Shown here piece by piece: positions 1-12,195 of a stretch of 64,000 nt of DNA. The position numbers and the translations under genes are program-made. The notes below the pieces were generated by a model. The model made no database searches, was not told where the DNA came from, and saw only the letters and a list, made by a program, of their open reading frames with translations. Every line of letters starts with the position of its first letter. The stretch's first letter is position 1. Origin of the DNA: Cavenderia fasciculata (Eukaryota; Evosea; Eumycetozoa; Acytosteliales; Cavenderiaceae); assembly GCF_000203815.1 (NCBI RefSeq), contig NW_004457735.1:1674001-1738000 (forward strand), given 5' to 3'.

Positions 1-399
1 TCAAAAGAGATCTGTTGAATTGGTTTTATTGATGACTAGTTGAGAAATGGGTAATGATGTTAAATACAAATTGACATTCTGTCAAAATGGTTGGACTAGT
101 GCTTTTCTATCTTGTTGAAGAAGTATTGAAACTAGTTTCCAGTTTACCTTTTCAAGTTCTATAAACACTAAACTAAATAGATTCTCCCTACTGAATAGAG
201 AAAGGGGCAAGAGAAACACTACTGTTATTATATATTAATAATAATCATAATATTATTATTCTTAATTTGAGGTGAATATTAATGTGAATAATAATAATAA
301 TGTGATTAAAAATAATTTGGGATAATAAATCATCGATTATTAGGTGAACAAAGTGTTAGATTCTTTTTTGATCACACCCACTGTACTAGTAGTGTACTG
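1..399. other. 5' intergenic region before the LRR gene
   Basis: AT-rich sequence with runs of TAA/ATT triplets around 228-330. I see no open frame or structured RNA. It ends at the ATG at 400 and presumably carries the promoter of the downstream LRR gene. Confidence 0.6.
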
Positions 400-2228
400 A
401 TGTATAACAACTTTATTAATGCTGTAAAAACAATGTTCATTAATGTTGAACAAGAGACAACAGAGGTGGCCTGTCAACTACCATTACTCATACATAAACA
501 TATCATTGACATCTACTTGGAGAATGATTGTGGTCTATCTGATAAAGTCAAGCGTATGCAGATTTACACAGTCTCAAAGTACTGGTGCAGATATATAGCA
601 ACGTTTGCAACCACACTTTATGTACACTACACCGATATCAGTGTACTGCAAGACTATATGAACCATTTCTCGACAGGTAGTAGTCGTAATACAATGATTG
701 ATCCAAATCGCATTACAAGGATCAAATTCATTGGTAAACTAAATAGACATGAACGATATAGACCTTCGAACCCTCTTTTTGGTGATAAAGATTCACAACA
801 AATCATCAACTTTCTCAACTACTTTCCAAACACCAAATCATTGTACATATTCAATGGCAGCAACATCTCTACCACCTTTACTCAACATATGCTCCAAATC
901 CTTTCTTCCTCTACCACCACCGCCGCCACCACCACCACCACCACCACCACCACCACTGATCAACATGGAAACAATCGACTCCTACTCAAACTAGAGATGA
1001 TAGAATACATTGACGAACACTTTAGAGGTGACCAATTTGGATTCTTGGAGGATCTACCAGAAAACAATGAAAAGTTAACCTTTTTAAAAAGTGTACAGAA
1101 TATTCCATCAATAACATCATTATCCTATCTAAACTATAAACATCCTGTAAAATCAAATCTAGACTTTGTACAATATATGATTAATAATCAATCATCAAAA
1201 TTAGGTAAATATTAAATATTTAAACAAAATAATAATATTTAAATAGTATTAATTTATTTGTTTATTTGTTTATTTGTTTGTTTGTTTGTTTATTTGTTTA
1301 TTTAGAATCATTTAAAATGTTTGGTAGATTTAGTTATTATGGAAAGTTTGATACTAGTACATTATTGGTTAAATCTTTGGCTGATAGTATGGTGAATCTG
1401 AGACATTTGGATTTGGGATTAGTACATATATTGGAACCAAAGATATTTGTAGTTGATTTTCTTGGCTCACTGCCAATTACCCTAGAGTCGTTGCTATTTG
1501 GTCCACTTAAAGTGGCCGATGAAGAAGAGAATGAAGAGGTTCAGATATTGTTGGCTCAATACTTGTCAAAAACCAAACTAAAGAGATTCTCTACTCGATT
1601 CGATCTTTCAGAGTTGGTATTTCAACAATTATCACTTAACCATAATCTAGAGGATCTAGAGTTTGTCTATCCACAATGTCTGTTGCGATTGGACCCAGAC
1701 CCTCAACATAGGTATCCAGACTTTTCAAAAACAAATTTAAAACGTCTATCAATTCGATATCCAATAGGATCGGTCAGTCTCAACATAGTCGCCATATTCC
1801 TCTACTTTAAGAATGTGACCAGTATCAAGTATTTGGCGATTCCACAAGACACACAATTCTCTCAAACTTGGTTTGATTTTTCCAATTTGTTTGAGAGTGT
1901 AACACACCTTAAAACTATTCGACCAATCTATAATACTAGTGGACACGACATGCTTGAATTCACCAAAAGTCTACCATCACTTGCACCAAACATCAAATTC
2001 CTCAAATTACATTATTTGGACACCCGCACCTTTCAATCTACACTTGTAACATTATTCAATCCCACCACCACATCACCAAGCTTGTCAGCTCAAAAACAAC
2101 TGGTCCACCTAGAAATCCAACTATCTCCAACGCAACTAATTGAAATCAAACCTTTATTTAAAATAGTCTACCAAACACCAAAAACTATTAAAAATAATAA
2201 TCAAATCTTTTATTCTTGTTTTAAATAA
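400..2228 (+). CDS. Dictyostelid leucine-rich-repeat / F-box-like protein
   Basis: Two exons, 400..1204 and 1306..2228, give 575 aa. The 101-base intron is a GTAAAT donor followed by a T-rich TTTG/TTTA repeat and TTTAG; the join keeps frame through a split Glu codon. The N-terminus (residues 25-70: PLLIHKHIIDIYL, then a Cys/Trp/Tyr-rich segment) resembles the short F-box-like start common in dictyostelid LRR families. The rest has irregular leucine-rich segments of about 25 residues (LRHLDLG, LKRLSIRY, ITSLSYL). A Thr run near residue 175 is low complexity. No FNIP signature is visible. Such genes are large lineage-specific families, perhaps ubiquitin-ligase adaptors, but the biochemical role here is unknown. 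Confidence 0.7.
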
Positions 2229-3562
2229 ATAAATAAATAAATATTATTTGTAAGATCTTTCGAAACACCTCAAAAAAAAAAGGGGCGCATCCCTTGGCCC
2301 CAAAGTGTGTCGTCGACGGTCTACTGTTGGCCGAAGTGCTCTCTTTCTTGGGGTGAGGGTGTTGAGATCATCAAAGAGGTGCTGTTCAGAAAGATCTTAT
2401 GACCCGGACTCTGAGTACTGAGAGGCGCTCGTTCAACATCTGGGATGACTATTGCGTCTGGTTGCAAAAAAAAAAAAAAAGTCGAGGAGAATCTCGTGGT
2501 GTGGCCCCATGCAGCCACATTTTTCGGTTATGACACCAAACTAGGCAGCTGATCTGTAGATCTTTGTTTTGGCCAGATCGATATTAATTAATTGACCGCC
2601 TCCCACAGCTAATAAATTATTAATCTGACCGACCCTGCAATGGACAAAAGCTGTTGGTTCCTCTCCCTCACAGGAGAACAAAAGGAGGAGTTTTACACAT
2701 AACAAAACTTCTTCTTCTTCTTCTTTTTACCTCTCTCGTTTTAAAAAGACATTTCATTCTAATAATAATAATAATTAATAATAATAACATTAATAACAAC
2801 ATTAATTAATAATAATATAGATAATAATATCGAGTAATCGAGAAATATAATACAACTCAATTATTCGCAATTGTAAATAGATAGATAGATAGATTAGATT
2901 AGATAAGATAGATTAGATAGATAGAAAGAGAGTGAAAGTAGAGTTTGCACATTTTTGTCCATCATAGCGTACTCAACAAACACACTCATACACACATACA
3001 CACACAAAAAAGAATCTATAGATTAGAACAGAAGAAGTAGCAGAATAAAAACTTCTTGCAACTTCCCAATCTCACCACCAACACCACCAAACAAACAAAC
3101 AAACAAACTCAAACTCAACGACATTCATTCCCATCATCATCACACGACCTGTGTGTTTTATTTATTTATTTTATTTATTACTAGTAACACAAGATTCCCT
3201 TAAAATAATAATAATAATAATAATAAGCTTAGCTATAATTATAAAAACCGAATATATTTATATATACCCTTTTTATTTTTTTTTAAACCGAGATTTAATA
3301 ATTACCTAGATCTCTCTGAAAAAAAAAACAAAAACAAAAAACATATTACCATCTATATCTTTTCTCTATTTTTTATAATATAATATTCTATATTTAATAA
3401 TCCCATACATGTATATTGTATAATATAATAATAATAATAATAATAATATATATTAATTAACACAACACAACACTACTGCTGGATAATTAATTAGTATATA
3501 TTACTACTTTAAAGAGTACACAAAAGTCACAACAACAAACCCAAAAATATAGATATATATAT
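2229..3562. other. Intergenic region with an unexplained GC-rich island
   Basis: About 1.3 kb without a supported gene. Bases 2281-2700 are clearly more GC-rich than the flanks and contain short inverted repeats (CCCCAA at about 2299 with TTGGGG near 2348; GATCTGTAGATC near 2552). I could not match it to a snRNA, tRNA, SRP or RNase P RNA. The rest (2700-3562) is AT-rich, with TAA, GATA and CA microsatellites, and probably holds the promoter and 5' UTR of the histidine kinase gene. Confidence 0.5.
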
Positions 3563-6500
3563 ATGAAAGATATGATGATGAATGGAATAACTATAGGTGT
3601 GCCACCGCCACCTTCTCATCCGCCAAACACCACAACTATGATTAGTTTGGCATCCTCTTCATCTTCTTCATCCTCTTCGTCGTCATCATCATCATCATCA
3701 TCAACTCCATCAACATCACCAACCTTTTCATCTGTTTCATCTTCTGCATCAACACCCGAGATTGATTTGCAGAGTGCTGCTTCATCTGCTGCGACAACAC
3801 CATCTTCACCACCATTTCACCGTACTAAAATGGTATTATCCACATTGGATCCACTTCAAGAGTTGAATCTCTCCATTATAGAACTCTCGTTGGACGAGAC
3901 CAATGAACTAAAGTTTCGTGACGAGGTAATGCCCGTGTGGAGCCTCTTTCATTCACTCACCACTTGTAACGACAAGAGTGCCATATTTAAACATATCATC
4001 GAGAGTCTTGCATCGATATTTGGTAACGACAAGACCTACACCATTCACCAACTCGACGAGGAGCGATCAATGAAACCATTGATTGTGCACCACGGCGGCG
4101 AGTCTTGGCATTCCACCAAACAACAACAGCACGAACTATCCTATCATTCAAACTCTGCGTGCTTTGAAACATTGTACAGTCATCCAAAAATAATGGAAAT
4201 CATGGAACCCAAGAAATTGCTTCCAATCATCTATTCACACAGTTGCCAGTGTCTCCGTATACCGCTCGTCTCCAATCACAACAATGTCATTGGAGAAATT
4301 CAAATCTCCAATCTACCAGACAACAATATTTATTTTTCACAATTAATGCATTCAAGTTATTTTTTTAGGTAAACTATATAAATATTAGAGTTGGAGTTAG
4401 AGTTATGTATATTAATAATTTTCTTTTTATTTTTCTTTTAGATATTTAATTAAAAAAACAATAGCAGAAGTACAAAGATTAAAATATGAAGGTTTAATTG
4501 ACCATTTTGTAGAATTTAGTTGTGATGATATATCAAACAACGAATTGTTTCATTCGTTGGCAAAATATTTGGGCTATTATTTAAATGTAAAATTTTCACT
4601 TGTCTGTATGATATCACCTCAGGCAGACACTGGCGTCACCATCTCTTATTGTATCGATGGAAAAATCCAAAACAATGTAGTTTATAAATTATCAGATACT
4701 CCATGCTCGATCATTAGCCAGGGTCGTCCAGTATGTATCAACGACAGTCTTCAAGAACGTTTTCCACGTGACATTTGGCTTCAAGTCAATGACATTCGTA
4801 GTTATATCGGTATCCCACTCCTAGACACCAACGGTGACAATATTGGCCATTTGGTGGCATGTGATACAAAACCAATCAATCCAACTTTAATGGATAATTC
4901 TATTATTGTTGCTATTGCAAATAAGGCTTGTCATGAATTAGAAAGAAGAAAATGTAAGTTATAAAAAAAAATATAAAAGAAAAGTAAATATTTATTTATT
5001 CTTTTTTTGTTTTAGGCGCAGAAGATGGAGTAGTAACAAAAGAAATTTTAAATAGATTTACTTCAACATGTATATTTTTAACGGATCATAGAGGAGTTGT
5101 AAATAGAGTGTTTGGAGAACAATTGTTTGAATGTCATGCACAGATATTGACGGGTGCATCAATTGATTCAATTCTTTTGAATGCCAGCGAAGACCGATTG
5201 TCAAACATATTCCCATCGTCCGAGGTCAAAAAGGAAGTTACTTGCAAGCGAAGGAATGGGACTCTCTTTACGGCCGAGGTATATTGTAAAAACATTCACA
5301 TGAAGAAAATCAACTTTTCAGGCAAACTATTTTTCGTCAGAGACATCACCGAGGAGAAAAACACCCAAAAGGTGTTGTTAGAGGCAAGAGACCGTGCTCT
5401 CGAGGCAGCCAACATGCGTTCACAATTCATGGCAACCATTAGCCACGAAATCCGTACTCCAATGAACGGACTAATCGGTTTGGTCGAACTCTTATTATCG
5501 AGTGAACTCCAACCAGCTCAAAAACAAATCGTCGAATCACTCTACAAATCATCCGAACATCTCTATTCCATCACAAGTGATATTTTAGATTTCACAAAAA
5601 TGCAAGCTTCAAAATTCAATCTTGAAATTATTAATTTTGATTTTAAAGGGTATGAAAAGACAGAGAAAAGAAACAAACAAATATATCTTTACACATAGTT
5701 ATTAATTAATTATTATTTATTTTTATTTAGATGTGTTGAAGGAGTATTAAATACATTACAATTATCATTAAAGAAACCAATTGAAATCATTTCAAAGATT
5801 GATTCTAGTATACCAACCATTGTCAAAGGTGATCCAAACAGACTTAGACAAATAATATATAATATTTGTTTCAATTCTATAAAGTATACAGATCAAGGAT
5901 TCATCAAAGTCAATGTATCACTACTATCATCACCATCGGCATCTAAAAAGGTTATTGAATTTATTGTAGAGGACTCTGGCATTGGTATCGAGCCAAGTCA
6001 ACAAGGCACTCTTTTCCAACCATTTGTACAATTGGACAATAGTAGTCGTAGTCATTCTGGGACTGGTCTTGGTCTATCAATCGTCAAAAAGATAGTTGAA
6101 ATGATGAATGGCGACATTCGTCTTGTAGAATCAAAACCTGGAGTTGGAAGTAAATTCAGTTTTACCATAGTCGTTGAAAATGGTGAAGAAAGAAGTAGAA
6201 AGAAATCATTTGATATTGATAATAGTAATAGTAATAGTAATAATAATAATAATAATAATAATAGTAATGGTTGTAACAGTAGTAGTGGTAGTAACTCTTC
6301 CACCTCTACTACATCCAATACTCAACATAAGCGTTCAAAATCTTCAATTGATTTAATTGAAGAAGAAAAAGAATTTATCATTACCAATAATAATAATTTT
6401 AATAATCAAAATAATAATCAAAATAATAATCAAAACAATAATAATAATAATAATAATAATAATCCAAATAACCATATAAATATTGTAGATGGATCTCAAC

Positions 6501-7072
6501 ATTTTGAAAAAAGACAAAAGTTTATAAATGGTGATATCAGTATCAATCAACAACAAAACCATTCAACCACCACCACCACCTCTACAGTAAATAATTTAAA
6601 TAATATTTCTACTACTACTACGACTATTCCTCCATTTCAACCACAACAAAAATCAAGTTATAGATTATTGGTAGCAGAAGATAATGAAGTCAACCAAAAA
6701 GTATTATTATTACAATTGAGTAAACTTGGATACCGAGATGTCGATTTGGCACACGATGGATTGGAAGCAATTGAAATGTTTAAACAAAAGAAATACGATC
6801 TTGTATTCTTAGATTTAAATATGCCAAATTGCGATGGATCAACAGCCAGCCTACGCATTCGTTCATTTGAAGAGTTGGCAGGCCTTACCAAAACCAAGAT
6901 CATTGCCTTGACGGCGATGGCCCTTTCCGGGTACCAAGAGTTTTCTCATAGCTGTGGAATGGATGATTTCCTCAGAAAACCCCTCCGAATCAATGATTTG
7001 TCAAATCTTTTAAATCAGTACATCCCTTTATTGGGTGCAACCGATAAAAAGCTTGAAAATAAATCAAAATAA
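3563..7072 (+). CDS. Soluble hybrid sensor histidine kinase (GAF-GAF-PAS-HisKA-HATPase-REC)
   Basis: Four exons (3563..4368, 4442..4953, 5016..5649, 5731..7072) encode 1097 aa. Residues 120-440 read as two GAF-like sensor modules and 445-560 as a PAS-like segment. The HisKA H-box (SHEIRTP) has the phospho-accepting His at residue 583. The ATPase domain shows an N-box near 697, a G1 box (DSGIG) near 731 and a G2 box (GTGLGL) near 762. After about 190 residues of Asn/Ser/Thr linker a receiver domain starts near 959 (AEDN), with the phospho-acceptor Asp at 1012 (FLDLNMP) and the Lys of RKP near 1067. No membrane helix is visible, so it should be cytosolic. It belongs to the dictyostelid DhkA-M/DokA set that signals through the phosphotransfer protein RdeA to RegA; I cannot tell which member it is. 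Confidence 0.9.
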
Positions 7073-7343
7073 AATTATTTATTTATTACTTTTTTTTTTT
7101 TATATCAACCCTTTATCTATCGTATAGATATTATTATTATTTATTGAATGTTAAGACCAAATACTTTGATTTGTAATAAATTAATATTATCAAACTTTTG
7201 TTAACTTTCCTCCTCCAAAAAAAAAAACTTAAAATAAAAAAAAAAAAACGAGACGAACGAAAGTTGAATTAAGGTCAGAGATACGACTATCTATTTCTTT
7301 CTTTTATTAGATTACTTTTCTCTTTCTTTTTAGTTTATTAACA

Positions 7344-10300
7344 ATGGTAGAAAAGAGAAAATCATCAAATCAAACTAATAATGTATCCTCTACTTCTTTT
7401 AAAAAGAAGAAAGAAGAGATTGAGGTTGGTATCATTACACAAAGAGAGCACAAATAGATAGATATACTAATATATTTATGTTTACCTATTACTATTACTA
7501 TTACTATTACTTTTTAGGATACAATCTTATCAATGGGAGATGATGATGATTATTTAGATGATGGAGAAGATAATGGTTCAGAAGATGAATCGGGATCTGA
7601 AAACTTTGAAGATTACGTAGATGATGGTGATGAAGAGTTGGATGACAGTGAGGCTGTTGTAGGAACACCATTATCACAAAAGATGGCAGATATTGAAGAC
7701 GAAGATGAAGAGAGAGAGAATGTTAACCTTCGTGTTAAAAAGGGTGTCGATAGTTTAGAAAAGACTGCTGCACCAACCACCGAAGAAATGCAAGAGTACA
7801 ATGAAACTGCTCAACTCTTCAACTCTAATCTTTTCCGTTTACAAGTCATTGAATTCTTTAAAGAGATCAAGATCAACTATACCAAAACTACTTCACTCGA
7901 ATCTGCTCTCTTTCAATTAAAATCAATCTTTGATTCAATTCAACCACATCAAGTATGTTAAATATTGCAAGCGTTAGTTACTAAATATTAGTATTCAAAT
8001 GACTTTGACTTATTCATTTCTCTTTCTCTTTTTAGGTAAAATCAAATCAATGTTCAAATCAAGTAAAGATATTTGGAGATCAAACGATTACAGTTACAAA
8101 ACCATCATCTGTCGATTTGGTTGGTAGTTATATGTTGAAATCAACGATCAAGAGTAACCCAAATGTCGATGTATCTGTTGAAATTCCAAGTTCGATTGTT
8201 GGAGAGGAAGATATCTATGAATACAAATATTTCACCAAACGTAACATCTATCTTTGGGCATTGGCCAAAGAAGTGGCCAAGAATGAACGATTCTCAGACA
8301 TTGAATTCCAAAATTGGAATGGCGATTCAAACAAGCAAATGTTTATCATTCGTCCAAAGGCTGACCCAAAGACTGGTGCCATTACCAGATTCCAAATCAG
8401 AGTTTTCATTTCACTTGACAAGAATTTTGTTCCACTCTCCAAATTAAGTCCAATCTCTTTTAATCTTTCAAAAACATCGGTCGAAGATCAAAAAAAGAAA
8501 AAGAATTTACAACAATCAACCACTCAAGATACCCTATTCACATTAAACGATCAAGATTTATTACAAGATCAAATTGATCCTTTAGATTTAAAGTTTGGTA
8601 ATCCAAATAATTCTAAAAATTTATTAAAGTTTAGTATGTACAAGAAACAATCAAACAAACAAACAAAAAAAGATCTATCATCATTTATCTAATATTACGA
8701 TTTAATTTTGTTTTTTTTTTAGACCAAATTAAAAGATCATCATATTATAATAATTCAATTTTAGAAGATATGATGTATTTTGAACATATGGAATTATTAC
8801 ATGATAGAATCAAAAATGCACCAGTATTGATTGATGCCATTCAATTGATCAAATCATGGTTGATTGTTAAAAAGGTGTCGACTATAAACTCTTTCCAATT
8901 GTCAATGTTGGTTGCCTATCTCTATGACCAAGGAAAGGTCAACAAGAACATGTCATCCTATCAAATATTCAGAATGGTGTTGGTTTCGATTGTCGAGAAA
9001 TTCGTTTCTGTCAACCGTGACGCAAAGCCATGTGGCCCGATGTTTTTCAAGGCCAGTGGATCACAAGCACCAGTATTTGGATTGCACTATAGCTCTTTCC
9101 GTAGACTCTATCCAATGGCTCTTATCGATGCCAGTGGTTATTTAAATATCACATCTCGTGTCACCAGTTGGGCTTTGGAAGAGCTTGCACAAGAGGCCAG
9201 AAAATCTTTGGTCTTGTTGGACAGTGGCGACGGATTTGACGAAATCTTTTTGCAACAGGGTTCACCATCGCTCCGTTACGACTATCTCTTGAGTATCCCA
9301 CTCAAGGGGTGTCAGTTGGAGATGCCATCCAAGGACTACTACAGTCAAGAGTTGTACTGCAGCCATTACATCTACCGTCTTTTATGCGCTACTCTTACCA
9401 ACCGTATCCGCTCCATCACCGTCGTTCAAGACCAACTTGAGGGATGGGCTGTCGATCAGCCACGTCCAGATGCCTTTGCCAACCGTACCATCCACTGCGG
9501 TATCGAGCTCGACATTAACCAATGGCAACGTCTCATTGACAAGGGCCCATCGGGCGACCATGTTGACTCGGATGCCTTCCAAGCCAAGTGGGGCAAGCTC
9601 TCACAGTTGCGTCGTTTCAAGGACGGCACTATTGTGCACGCCGTAGTCTGGAACCCCCCAGGAGGCCGTCGTCACATGATCATCGAGATGATTGCCAAGT
9701 ACATCCTCTCGACACGTCTCTCTATCCAAAGTGACTCGGTCTCTGCCAACATCTCCATGTTTGACCGTATCCTCCAAGCTCCCACCATGACCTTTGACGC
9801 ACAAGCCTTGATCGTTGCCAAGGAAACCATCATCACCGCCGTCGACCAACTCGACCTGCCACTCAAGATCAATGGGTACTATCCCATCGGACCAGCACTC
9901 CGTTACACCTCTGTCGAAGTTGTCAACGACCCACAATACATCAACAATCAACCCATTGAAATATTGTTGCAATTTGAAAACAATCCAAACTGGTCATCGG
10001 ACATTAAAACGATCGAGCTTCTCAAGACTGCTTTCATGCTAAAGATTGCCCGCGAGTTGGAGCAATACCAACCACGTCTCTCTACACAACAATACGTCGA
10101 CGTTCAATACCAAGGATTCCTTTTCCGTCTCATTCCATACTACCCAAGAGAATTGGACTTTTTGGGATCCGAGCACCAAGACGTTCGTCAAGCAATCCTC
10201 CTCCACCAAAACGGTCTCCAACACCACAGTTTTATCCAAACTCTTGCCAACCAACAACCAGCCTTCTCCACAGCCACCCGTCTTGCCCAACGTTGGTGCT

Positions 10301-11301
10301 ACTCGAACCTCTTTAGTGACGATATTTCAATAGAGACGATCGAGCTCTTGATGGCCAGCATCTTCAAGTCCACCTCTACCCCTCCACCAACCACTCCCAT
10401 CCTTGGTTTTATCAAGTTCCTTCGTTTAATCTCCACCTATGAATGGAGCGAGCGTCCACTCATTGTCGACTACCAACAAGATATCTCGCTTTCCGACACA
10501 CAATCCATCCAAGAAATATTTGACAATCAGAAAAAGGCAAACAACCTTCCACTCTTTTTCATCGCCACTCACAAGGATCGTGCCAGTATTTGGTTCAAGT
10601 CTCTCAATTCACGCGACACTCATGTCAGAGATCGTTTAATCAAATGCGCCAAACAATCGTTTGCTAGTTTAAATCAATTGAATCTCACAGATCAATTGGA
10701 TATGAACGCAATTTTTAATACTCCCCAATTGGATTTCGATCTAAAGATCATGTTGAATGCAAACTTTATCACAAATTTCAATGGTTCAATTAATAATTTA
10801 TTGATTGAAAAGAAGGAAAATGAAAAGGAAAATGAAAAGACAAAGGAACAAGAAAATAGTCAAACAACTGTCAATGGAAATGAAAAGACTGCTGTTGTCA
10901 AAACATTATTATCCAAATATTCAAATTTCAATAGTAAATCAAAATCAACAAACGCTGCCACCACGAAAAAAGAAATCATTGTAGGACATAATTTAATCAA
11001 ATTGTTTGTCGATAGATTAAGATCCGATCCATCATTATCATGCCACTGCCAATTTTATTACGACAAGATTGGTGGTGATGCCATCCATGTAGTATTTAAT
11101 CCAAAGAGTTGGACTCCATTGGCCTTTAGACCACTCAGATCGGTCATGGCTCTCCCAATTGACGCAACCAACTCTAGCAATCTTGTCATTCCAAATCTTT
11201 ATGAAATCATTGCTCATATTACTGATTTGGGTGGTAAGCTCATCAACCAAGTAAAATTAAATCCTTCTAGTACCATTTTAAAATCATTTGATTTTAAATA
11301 A
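7344..11301 (+). CDS. nol6: Nucleolar protein 6 (NOL6/Nrap/Utp22), ribosome biogenesis
   Basis: Four exons (7344..7424, 7518..7952, 8036..8633, 8723..11301) give 1230 aa, close to human NOL6 (about 1150). The family is part of the SSU processome that matures 18S rRNA in the nucleolus. A basic, Lys-rich N-terminus and an acidic Asp/Glu stretch (residues 33-80) precede the Nrap domains. The C-terminal signature is clear: FYYDKIGGD, then a PKSW..LAFRPL segment and VIPN near 11060-11200, matching the end of NOL6/Utp22. A charged Lys/Glu/Asn insert lies near 10805-10975. The first donor is GTTGGT, unusual but the only one that keeps frame. It follows the kinase gene after 270 bp on the same strand. 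Confidence 0.92.
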
Positions 11302-11369
11302 ATAAAACAACAAAATAAATTAAATAAATAGATATAAATATTTAAAATATATATATAATACATAATACC

Positions 11370-11957
11370 CTATGGATCATTTATTGTAGGATTGGGTTGA
11401 GGTTTTTTTGCTTCCTTTGGAGGTGGAGGAGGAGGAATCTTTGCTAGATAATAATCTATGTATTCTAATTGTTCAGGTGTAAATTTTTTCTTATTCTCTT
11501 GAATTCTCTTTCTTGAACTTGCCATGGACCACAATGCTGATTCAATTGACACTCTTGTTGTAAATTCTGCCAAACTTGAGGCACAATACGTAAACGTCCA
11601 CGAACTCGCTGCAAAGTATACCTTTCCATTTGATCCAACATACCATGAAACACAAGATTGTTGATCATCGTAAAAAGGTTTCATCTGAATGGTTTGACCG
11701 TCGAAATAGGCCGTCGCTGGTCCAACGTCAAAGGTTCCTTGAGGGTTTTCACCCTCTGCTCTTTGATTGTAACTCTCATCCAATACATAGCAAGATGTAG
11801 GTGAGGCAACCTCTAAGAGATCTACGACTTGTGGATTTGTTAAAGGAGGTACATCGTCAAACACACCATAAGTGTTACTACATTGACGAAGAAAAGAGAG
11901 GCCTACTCCAACCCATTTAAAGTTAGGATTAATTGTTGCATTGTTGTAATGTGACAT
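11370..11957 (-). CDS. Small uncharacterised protein with Pro-rich tail
   Basis: Single exon, 195 aa, starting at the ATG at 11957; the frame stays open to 11969 but only with TTG. I do not recognise it with certainty. The C-terminal half (Asp-Asp, VSWYV, then VYFA and ASSLAEF) loosely recalls the end of SMI1/KNR4 (SUKH) domains, but the N-terminal half does not fit well. It ends in a run of six prolines and a Lys/Pro-rich tail. It lies tail-to-tail with NOL6, only 68 bp away. A decayed partial copy lies at 14084-14156, so it belongs to a duplicating family. Confidence 0.65.
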   Translation of the reverse strand: MSHYNNATINPNFKWVGVGLSFLRQCSNTYGVFDDVPPLTNPQVVDLLEVASPTSCYVLDESYNQRAEGENPQGTFDVGPATAYFDGQTIQMKPFYDDQQSCVSWYVGSNGKVYFAASSWTFTYCASSLAEFTTRVSIESALWSMASSRKRIQENKKKFTPEQLEYIDYYLAKIPPPPPPKEAKKPQPNPTINDP

Positions 11958-12195
11958 TCTAAATGACAATGAAATAAAAAAATCTACAACAAAACAATCT
12001 TCTCATAAATATATTTCAAACAATTCGGAAAAAAAAAAGAATAAATAATAATAAAAAGAATTTGGCAAATATTATCAGGAAGTCTATTAGGGTTTATAAA
12101 GTTTTTAAGTCGTATTTGTATGTATATAAACTATGAAATTTAAAAGATGAAGATAAATTTTAAATTAAATTAGATATTAATATATTCCATTATAA

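Noticed and set aside
2321-2518. 65-codon minus-strand frame in the GC-rich island
   Set aside because: Contains a poly-Phe stretch from an A run and no family features; the region is better treated as an unexplained island.
6052-6562. Poly-Leu, poly-Ile and poly-Val frames opposite or beside the histidine kinase Asn tract
   Set aside because: Frame shadows of the AAT repeat in the real gene.
9382-9972. Several minus-strand frames of 66-123 codons inside NOL6
   Set aside because: Antisense shadows of a long, CG-containing coding exon.
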